Positions 51,811-57,226 of a stretch of 57,226 nucleotides of DNA are shown here, piece after piece. Origin of the DNA: CAYRLW01 sp964425215 (GTDB lineage Bacteria > Spirochaetota > Spirochaetia > Treponematales > Breznakiellaceae); assembly GCA_964425215.1 (NCBI GenBank), contig CAYRLW010000019.1, positions 1 through 57,226 on the forward strand. Reading direction: 5' to 3'. The translations under genes were made by a program, and so were the position numbers. Below the pieces are notes generated by a model. It saw only the letters and a program-made list of their open reading frames with translations, was not told where the DNA came from and did no database searches. Each line of letters starts with the position of its first letter. Within the stretch, counting starts at the first letter, position 1.

Positions 51811-51836
51811 AGGTAAAAGACTTTTGAAAAAACCTC
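51798..51836. repeat. Hairpin repeat overlapping the Rpn stop codon
   Basis: GAGGTTGTTGTAAAGG...CTTTTGAAAAAACCTC is a diverged relative of the 2108-2146 hairpin (GAGG ends, AGACTTTTG core). It supplies the last few codons and the stop of the Rpn gene, so the repeat probably came first or has shaped the gene's end. Confidence 0.55.
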
Positions 51837-51920
51837 ATTTGTCTATTTATTCAGCAAAAATTGGGAAGGATTACAAATTAGCTTTAGCTGTAGTGTTTTA
51901 AAAGAACCTCTCTTAAATAC

Positions 51921-52262
51921 CTATTCAATCAAAGTCTTGAATTTCATTAAGACTTCTTCAAGTGTTTCATCCTCAATTCTTTCTATGAACTCAATATTTC
52001 TTGCTTTCCAATCCAAGCTTTTTATTTGATCACTCAAAACACATCCCTTTATTTTTATTCCTTCTATTTTCACCTCAAAAGGATAACCCTTTTCTTTGCT
52101 TGTAACAGGACAGAAAACAGCTAAACCAATTTTTTCATTATAAGCCTTATAGGATAAAACTAAAGCGGGGCTTCTGCCTCTTTGTTCATGCCCAAGTTGG
52201 GGATTAAAATCCAACCAAACAATGTCTCCTTTATCTGGAATATATTTAACTACTTTCACCAT
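51921..52262 (-). CDS. mazF: MazF-type endoribonuclease toxin
   Basis: 113 residues, usual size. Conserved PemK/MazF fold motifs: IPDKGDIVWLDFNPQLGHEQRGRSPALVLS at the start, VFCPVTSKEKGYPFEV, and VLSDQIKSLDWKAR. MazF cleaves mRNA at short sequences and is held inactive by MazE. Its start overlaps the antitoxin stop by 7 bases, ensuring coupled translation. A/T-rich codons differ from the surrounding genes, consistent with transfer. Confidence 0.94.
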   Translation of the reverse strand: MVKVVKYIPDKGDIVWLDFNPQLGHEQRGRSPALVLSYKAYNEKIGLAVFCPVTSKEKGYPFEVKIEGIKIKGCVLSDQIKSLDWKARNIEFIERIEDETLEEVLMKFKTLIE

Positions 52263-52489
52263 TCTTCACTTCCTACCGAAACACCCGTTTCTATTGGTTC
52301 GTGAATATTTTTTTCTGATACTCTAGATAAAAGGCTATCCAAGGTGATTTTAGGCGGAACAATCACAATTGTTCCATTCCTTTCAATTATATCAACAGAA
52401 GCACCATTTTTGAGATTAAATTCCTTCACATAATGAGAAGGAATTCGTATTCCAAGGCTATTACCCCATTTTTGCACAATAGTCTGCAT
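52256..52489 (-). CDS. mazE: MazE-type antitoxin (AbrB fold)
   Basis: 77 residues. The N-terminal swapped-hairpin DNA-binding domain is typical: QKWGNSLGIRIPSHYVKEF, then GASVDIIERNGTIVI. The C-terminal tail would neutralise MazF. AGGAGG precedes the ATG. It presumably represses its own operon together with MazF at the repeated sites just upstream. Confidence 0.93.
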   Translation of the reverse strand: MQTIVQKWGNSLGIRIPSHYVKEFNLKNGASVDIIERNGTIVIVPPKITLDSLLSRVSEKNIHEPIETGVSVGSEEW

Positions 52490-52508
52490 TAGTTGCCTCC
52501 TGCTTTGT

Positions 52509-52554
52509 AATATATACTATGTATATCCTACTGTCAAGTATACATTGTATATCC
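52509..52554 (-). promoter_or_regulatory. mazEF promoter with two operator-like direct repeats
   Basis: On the minus strand TTGACA (52532-52537) and TATATT (52509-52514) are 17 bases apart. Two near-identical sites, TATACTATGTATATCC (52513-52528) and TATACATTGTATATCC (52539-52554), are 26 bases apart, each itself partly palindromic. One covers the spacer, the other lies upstream of the -35 box. This is the expected layout for MazE(F) autoregulation. Confidence 0.7.
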
Positions 52555-52592
52555 GCTTGAATCTGTAATATCTATTTGATGGGCTATATTTC

Positions 52593-53018
52593 ATGCGCGA
52601 AGCGTCCATAGAACATATTGAAAGCAAGCCAGGACGAGTCCGATTGCTGAAAATCCCCGATACCATGGGGGAAACGCTGATTTCCGCTATAAAATCCCTT
52701 GTTACTCCGGGAAGTGTTATAGAAACCGATGAATATCGCGGATATGGCAGGCTCAGTGAATCCGGCTACACTCATGTGGTAATCAAAAGCGACCATGAAG
52801 ATGAGCCTTTGCTGTAAGTGCACCAGGTAATATCTCTTTTGAAGAGATGGCTTCTCGGTACACATCAGGGAGGGGTCCAATCAAGCTATCTTGGTTATTA
52901 CTTGGATGAATTTACCTTTCGGTACAATCGCCGCACATCCAAGTCCCGCGGTTTGCTTTTTCGTCGTGTCCTTGAAAACGCAGTTTTGGTGCCACCGGTT
53001 CGGGAAACCGAATTGTAG
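52593..53018 (+). pseudogene. IS1595-type transposase remnant
   Basis: The 3' part of a DDE transposase (ISXO2/IS1595 type) in one frame, interrupted by TAA at 52815-52817. Before the stop: VRLLKIPDTMGETLISAIKS and VIETDEYRGYGRLSESGY (with one DDE acid). After it: VHQVISLLKRWLLGTHQG and LDEFTFRYNRRTSKSRGLLF, with the last acidic residue. The N-terminal zinc-ribbon and first Asp are missing. No clear terminal repeats were found. A dead insertion-sequence relic beside the toxin-antitoxin pair. Confidence 0.85.
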
Positions 53019-53133
53019 GCATTTAAGCTATTTCTTCGCTACTAATAGCGCCGCCTTAGTCAACTGCATACCCAGGTTAGTATAATATACTTAAGTCAAA
53101 TCAAAAAACTTCAGTTTTGGATTTGTTCCGATA

Positions 53134-53196
53134 AAAACGTAATTCCTGTAAGGAATTACTTAAACCCACTCTAACGACAATTAGTTTTTGGAGCGG
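53134..53196. repeat. Two-hairpin repeat B, copy 2 (diverged)
   Basis: Begins AAAACGTAAT as copy 1 at 19982 does and shares the CACTCTAA...GTTTTT...GAG layout, but its second stem has several mismatches. Upstream, a 13-bp palindrome AGTATA-A-TATACT lies at 53079-53091. The rest of 53019-53220 shows no gene. Confidence 0.5.
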
Positions 53197-53220
53197 GCTC
53201 ATACTTCTATTTATCAGTGA

Positions 53221-53526
53221 ACTTCAGAACTGATACAGTTGCTGGTTCGAGATGGCCCCCCCCTTCTTATGAAAATGTTCCAGGGAAACCGATATTTTTT
53301 ACCCGATATAGAGACCCTGGAAGTGGGGGAAGAGATCCTTTCCGCCTTTGATATCCATACCATCGATCCCATCACCCTGTTATTACAGACGGGGTATTTG
53401 ACCATAAAATCCGTAAAAAAGCGGTTTGAAAAGGCGTTTTTAACCCTACAATTTCCCAATTTTGAAGTACGGACCTTTTATAAAGAGCATCTTAAGGGCA
53501 CCTCTAATAACTCGGTTAGTTATTAG
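53221..53526 (+). pseudogene. AAA-ATPase-like (DUF1703 type) fragment cut by a MITE-like element
   Basis: About 95 residues remain. FQGNRYFLPDIETLEVGEEI, FDIHTIDPITLLLQTGYLTI and LQFPNFEVRTFYKEHL match the region between the ATPase and the C-terminal nuclease-like part of AAA-ATPase-like/PD-(D/E)XK proteins. The Walker motifs and C-terminal nuclease part are absent. The frame runs into the 109-bp element at 53496, which supplies the last residues (GTSNNSVSY) and the stop. No start codon with a ribosome site. Not expected to be functional. Confidence 0.7.
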
Positions 53527-53604
53527 AGGTGCCTGGGCAAATCCTTATAGGATTTGCGTTTTTTATCTGTAGACCTCTAAAAACTGAAGTTTTTAGAGGT
53601 CCCC
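53496..53604 (-). mobile_element. 109-bp MITE-like element, copy 2 (inverted)
   Basis: Reverse complement of the element at 20106-20214, identical at 104 of 109 positions, with the same 17-bp terminal inverted repeats and three hairpins. Flanks are CTTAA at the left and CTAAT at the right, so a 4-bp target duplication is not clean here. It ends the ATPase fragment's frame. Confidence 0.75.
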
Positions 53605-53777
53605 CTAATAGAAAATATACCAAGCTTTCCCCCGTTACGGTGCGGCCCCCAGTGGAATAAACGGTTATCCGGATAGAGAAAGCTGAGGACCCTATCCATC
53701 AATAGTCTGTTGATCCGTTTAACCCCTTCTCTTCTATGAAGGCTCTGTAAAACCTTGGAAGCAAACCGAATTTGACG

Positions 53778-53820
53778 ATATACTAAAGGAGAAGGGCACA
53801 CTTCTATCAATTTAGTATAT
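53778..53820 (+). promoter_or_regulatory. Nested inverted repeats upstream of the giant surface-protein gene
   Basis: ATATACTAAA (53778-53787) and TTTAGTATAT (53811-53820) are perfect 10-bp inverted repeats; inside them AGAAG-ggcaca-CTTCT forms a second stem. A TTGACG lies at 53773-53778 but no -10 box is placed correctly for it. The structure ends 23 bases before the ATG and could control expression of the surface protein. The rest of 53605-53843 shows no convincing gene. Confidence 0.4.
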
Positions 53821-53843
53821 TTGGCGAAAGGCGGGTACGATCA

Positions 53844-56800
53844 ATGGCTTCAAAAATCCGGATAACCATGGCTGGAATATGCGTCCTTTGGATGTCGGTT
53901 GCCGGACTGGGGACGGTGTGGGCTCAGAGCCAATTCCCCACGGGGACCGCTTCTGTGGGGACCAGCGGGGATCCAAATAACGGAGATAGGGATGGGACAA
54001 CGGTACTATTTTTTGAGATTCCTGACACGGGACCCGCTACGGTATACTTTGCTATTAACGACCCGGGTATTACAGGAACAGCGGCGCTTCTGGATCAAAA
54101 TGGAACTGGAACGTCCTATTGGACCCTAGTCGGCGGTACGGGAGCCCTGAGCGATTCATCCTCTCAACTAATTACCTATAACCCTTATCCATCAACCCAG
54201 CCTTTGGCGGGGACGGTTTTATGGACCCAATCCTGGGCCAGCGGTACCGGGACTGGCTGGAACTATACACCCGGCATAGCGCTTACCTCGGGGGAGCATA
54301 TTGGGAATAAATACTATTTTAAATTAGTACTGCAGGTGACCTCCGGTTCCACGGGCAAGAACGCCTTCCAGGCGGACGTATCATCCACGTCCGGTTCGAT
54401 CACCGCTATAGCCAACGCCAAGTCCTTCGCCTTTGGATGGAGCCCCTTTATGAGTACCAACGGGACCGCGGGTCCGGTATTCAACTTTTATCCCTTCGTT
54501 CCTAATTCCGCCACCGGCAGTATTACCGCCAACAACTGGGATATCGATAATACGGGGATGGCTGTAAACGTTTTTAAGGATATTGGGGGTACGACGCAAG
54601 CTCCGGCGGTTACGATTGGAGGACCGAGCGTTCTGGCCAGCTCCAACTATACCCTGGGTACCGTGAACGGCACCTGGTGGTGGAATGTCCAGGCGAATAA
54701 TACGGGGACCCTCGCGAACGACCTGGCGGAAGTTTGGTTCACCAACGGATCAACGGTCCTGCGCACCTATTCCAGCGCGGTGGTGCCGACGACTCCCGAT
54801 CACGTGACCGCGACCTACAGCGGCGGAAACGTTCCGAACGATGGAACCTCCGCCGGGACCGTGACCCTGCAGGTGGTCGATTCGACGGGATCTCCTCTGC
54901 TGTATTCGGCCAAGGTATGGGTCGCCGTTTCTCCTACCGGCACCGCTAGAATCGTATCCGCCAGCAATACCTCCACCACCCTGCCGGCAACGGGGGCCCT
55001 GGTGACGACCGATGGAAACGGCCTAGCCACGGTGGTCGTAACAGATACGGTAGCGGAAACGGTAACCATCACGCCCTACAGCGACGGAACCGGCGGGTCG
55101 GATAACTTTGGAACGGCGGTGGCCGGCGTTCCGGCTTCCGTAACCTTCACCAGCGCCTATCCGACGATGACCTCCTCGGCACAAACTTCGATCACCACCG
55201 CGGGAAACGCCAGTCTTCCTTCGATCACTCTAAGCGCCAACGGAACTACGGTCCTCGCGGCAACGAACCTGTATATTCGAGTCCCTTCTACGTTAAACAC
55301 TTCCTTCAATACAGGAAGTGCTCCTACCGTATCTTCCAGTCCTGCGGGTAAAGTTTCAGGGGCTTCTTTTGTCAATTCTTCCACGTTGAAGCTCACCTTG
55401 GCTAGTAATTTTACCGGTACCGATACGATTACTATTTCTTCCGGGCTTCAGCTCGCGGTAGCGAATAACGTGTTTAGCTCGGGATCGCTTCAGCTGTCCT
55501 ACGACGGTGGCGCTTCGTATCCGGTTTCGGATTCAATAGCTACCCCTCCAGCTATTTCGATAAACACCGTCAGCACCTACACTTGGACAGGGGCGACAAA
55601 CACAAACTGGTCTAACGCGGGGAATTGGTCTCCCGCCGCCGTGCCTCCGGCGGGAGCCGCGGTTACCATCCCTAGCGTCGCTACCCAACCCACGGTGGAT
55701 ACCGGCATTAGCGCCATAAGCAGTTTATCGGTGGCAGGGGGTATGACCTTATCTACCGGCGCCTACGGAATTACGGTTACCGGGGCTACGACAATAGACG
55801 GAGCCCTGACCGCTGGAACCGGAAATCTCAGCTTTGGCGGGAATGTTACAGGTGCGGGAACCCTCACCGCCTCGAGCGGCACGACCTACCTGGCCGGAGA
55901 CCTGACCGTCACCAATTTCTCCGCCAATGGGGGAACCCTGGTCATCAACGGTTCGGGAGCCCAGACGGTCAACGGGTACGGGGCCAATCATTTCAACAAT
56001 ATCGAGGTGAACAAGACCTCCGGCACCACCGTCACCGCCGGAAGCGCTTGGATTGTGGATGGAACCCTTATTTTAACCAAGGGAAATTTCACCAATGGAA
56101 CAAATACGTTAACGGTCTCCGGAAATTTCAGTCAAACTTCCGGTACCTTTGTTGAAGGTACCGGAGGCATCGTTCTGAACGGTTCTTCCATCGTTTTCGC
56201 GGGGACCTTCACTAAGAATTCCGGTGGATCGATCACTTTTTCATCCGGGGGAGCGCAAAGCCTTTCCGCTGGAGGGCAAGACCTGGGCAACGTTACCCTG
56301 AGCGGCGCCGGCACGGCCGTCTCCCTGACCGGAACGGCAACGTCGGTCGGTAATTTAACCCTAACAGGCGGGACCTTCACCCTGGGGGCCGTGGGGCTGA
56401 GCGTAAGCGGTAATATTACCCGTACCTCGGGGATACTCACTTCCTCGGGAACGGTGACGCTGAACGGAAGCGCGGCGCAGTCGGTGGATTTTACCGGCTC
56501 AACGCTCTCGAGCCTGACGGTGAACAATACCTTCGCCACAGCGCCCCAGATCACCCTCGCCAGTTCGATAAACGTCACAGCGGCTTTTATTCACACCGCT
56601 GGAACTATCGATCTGAACGGTCACGGACTTTCTGTAACCGGAGCTTCGAGTCTCGGGTCGACGATACAGAACTCCGGCGCGGCGGCGAATCTAAATTTTA
56701 CTGGGGCTGTTACGCTGACGGCGGATACGTCGTTGACGACGGGGGGCGGCAGTATAGCTTTTGGCAGTACCGTAAACGCGACAACTGCGGGGGGCCAAAG

Positions 56801-57226
56801 CCTGACGTTAACGGCGGGAGCGGGGAACATTACCTTTACTGGGGCGGTGGGCGCGACCCGGCTGAACCTGTTGACCGTCAACAGTGCTGCTAATGTGGGC
56901 TTCTCTTCCACCGTAGCGGCCAATTCAGTCTCTCAGACCACTGGTACGGGGACGACCACCGTGTCGGGCAATATAACCACCAGCGATGCGGCGGGTGTCT
57001 CGATAACCACTTCGGCGATCAGTTTAGGCCTAGTAACGATTGACTCCAGCGCGGGCCCCGGGCCTATCGCCCTAAACGCTCCGGTAACGCTGACTGGCAA
57101 CGTCAACCTTACCAGCGGGGGCGGTAATATCTCCTTCGGGAGCACGGTGGATGCGACAACTGCGGGGGCCCAAAGCCTGACGTTAACGGCGGGGGCGGGG
57201 AACATTACCTTTACTGGGGCGGTGGG
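53844..57226 (+). CDS. Giant beta-strand-repeat surface protein, 3' end outside window
   Basis: Open from the ATG at 53844 to the window end (1127 codons, no stop). Signal peptide MASKIRITMAGICVLWMSV...WAQ, then Thr/Gly/Ser/Asn-rich, Cys-poor sequence of the secreted beta-helix/autotransporter-adhesin type: Ig-like bits (HVTATYSGGNVPNDGTSAG, about residues 313-331), then a YTWTGATNTNWSNAGNWSP segment near residue 580 that starts a beta-helical repeat region (LTVSGNFSQTSGTF, GSGAQTVNGYGANHFNNIEV). From about residue 985 a 125-residue unit begins to repeat (375-bp period). Likely exported adhesin or surface layer component. No C-terminal anchor is visible because the end is missing. Confidence 0.85.
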   Translation, partial: MASKIRITMAGICVLWMSVAGLGTVWAQSQFPTGTASVGTSGDPNNGDRDGTTVLFFEIPDTGPATVYFAINDPGITGTAALLDQNGTGTSYWTLVGGTGALSDSSSQLITYNPYPSTQPLAGTVLWTQSWASGTGTGWNYTPGIALTSGEHIGNKYYFKLVLQVTSGSTGKNAFQADVSSTSGSITAIANAKSFAFGWSPFMSTNGTAGPVFNFYPFVPNSATGSITANNWDIDNTGMAVNVFKDIGGTTQAPAVTIGGPSVLASSNYTLGTVNGTWWWNVQANNTGTLANDLAEVWFTNGSTVLRTYSSAVVPTTPDHVTATYSGGNVPNDGTSAGTVTLQVVDSTGSPLLYSAKVWVAVSPTGTARIVSASNTSTTLPATGALVTTDGNGLATVVVTDTVAETVTITPYSDGTGGSDNFGTAVAGVPASVTFTSAYPTMTSSAQTSITTAGNASLPSITLSANGTTVLAATNLYIRVPSTLNTSFNTGSAPTVSSSPAGKVSGASFVNSSTLKLTLASNFTGTDTITISSGLQLAVANNVFSSGSLQLSYDGGASYPVSDSIATPPAISINTVSTYTWTGATNTNWSNAGNWSPAAVPPAGAAVTIPSVATQPTVDTGISAISSLSVAGGMTLSTGAYGITVTGATTIDGALTAGTGNLSFGGNVTGAGTLTASSGTTYLAGDLTVTNFSANGGTLVINGSGAQTVNGYGANHFNNIEVNKTSGTTVTAGSAWIVDGTLILTKGNFTNGTNTLTVSGNFSQTSGTFVEGTGGIVLNGSSIVFAGTFTKNSGGSITFSSGGAQSLSAGGQDLGNVTLSGAGTAVSLTGTATSVGNLTLTGGTFTLGAVGLSVSGNITRTSGILTSSGTVTLNGSAAQSVDFTGSTLSSLTVNNTFATAPQITLASSINVTAAFIHTAGTIDLNGHGLSVTGASSLGSTIQNSGAAANLNFTGAVTLTADTSLTTGGGSIAFGSTVNATTAGGQSLTLTAGAGNITFTGAVGATRLNLLTVNSAANVGFSSTVAANSVSQTTGTGTTTVSGNITTSDAAGVSITTSAISLGLVTIDSSAGPGPIALNAPVTLTGNVNLTSGGGNISFGSTVDATTAGAQSLTLTAGAGNITFTGAV
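56690..57226 (+). repeat. 375-bp in-frame tandem repeat, continuing past the window
   Basis: The segment starting CTGACGTTAACGGCGGGAG at 56802 recurs at 57177 with one change, and the preceding ~50 bases (ACAACTGCGGGG region) also recur. The spacing is 375 bases, or 125 codons. The window ends within the second copy, so at least two units exist and more are likely. Confidence 0.85.

Noticed and set aside
1997..51836. Dispersed hairpins considered as a CRISPR array
   Set aside because: They are single, far apart and diverged, with no regular spacers and no cas genes.
53221..53260. GGTTCGAGA-like string at 53243 considered as a tRNA T-loop
   Set aside because: No acceptor, D or anticodon stems can be built around it, and it lies in the ATPase fragment's reading frame.
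53577..53810. A 77-residue minus-strand frame after the MITE-like element
   Set aside because: It begins in a control-like region and ends in the element, with no ribosome site and no recognisable domain.
54815..57205. Several minus-strand Val/Pro-rich open frames at the window end
   Set aside because: They are antisense to the continuous plus-strand surface-protein frame, which has a signal peptide and repeats and is open to the window edge.

Overview
The window looks like part of a spirochaete chromosome, most like a gut or rumen Treponema relative. The evidence is inferential: a large uncharacterised N-terminally anchored protein of a type I associate with spirochaetes, several HisKA_2 sensor kinases without partner regulators, an Rpn-family nuclease gene, many TTG/GTG starts with good Shine-Dalgarno sites, and dense short hairpin repeats. 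No rRNA, tRNA or CRISPR array was found. There is one assembly gap of 100 N (51585-51684).

Layout. 1-4.5 kb: the end of a large anchored protein, a LysM protein with its lipoprotein partner, and a receiver-domain protein. 4.5-23.9 kb: a long, coherent set of genes for recovering cell-wall fragments. It holds an RpiR/MurR-type regulator, AnmK, a complete oligopeptide ABC transporter, an L-Ala-D/L-Glu-type dipeptide epimerase, a GNAT acetyltransferase, a cytosolic serine hydrolase, an FAD-linked lactate/glycolate-type dehydrogenase with EtfA and EtfB, a sugar ABC transporter, MurQ and a BadF-type amino-sugar kinase. 24-25.3 kb: enolase. 25.5-32.9 kb: a tightly overlapped minus-strand operon of a receptor lipoprotein, two HisKA_2 kinases, an MFS carrier and a split ChrA transporter. 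33-41.8 kb: an MCP, a secreted WD40-caspase fusion, a UbiA/MenA-like prenyltransferase, a third sensor kinase with a possible frameshift, and a Bcp peroxiredoxin. 42-50.7 kb: a ~1480-residue fused activase/dehydratase-type iron-sulfur protein, an HD-like protein, a patatin, serine acetyltransferase and a CmpB-like membrane protein. 50.8-57.2 kb: accessory DNA with an Rpn gene broken by the gap, MazEF, an IS1595-type transposase remnant, an ATPase fragment, MITE-like repeats, and the start of a giant repetitive surface protein that runs off the window.

How the genes work together. MurQ splits MurNAc-6-phosphate into GlcNAc-6-phosphate and D-lactate. The adjoining divergent operon encodes exactly the three subunits (EtfA, EtfB, FAD dehydrogenase) known from electron-confurcating lactate dehydrogenases. 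The inference is that this locus takes in both the peptide and the sugar parts of peptidoglycan and burns the D-lactate released by MurQ. A 28-bp promoter-associated block shared (25/28) by the anmK and sugar-transporter promoters supports joint control, plausibly by the RpiR protein.

The non-coding DNA is also structured. A 109-bp element with 17-bp terminal inverted repeats occurs twice in opposite orientation (104/109 identical). One copy sits inside a second repeat whose uninterrupted form is present at 2.0-2.1 kb, so the insertion and its 4-bp target duplication can be read directly.
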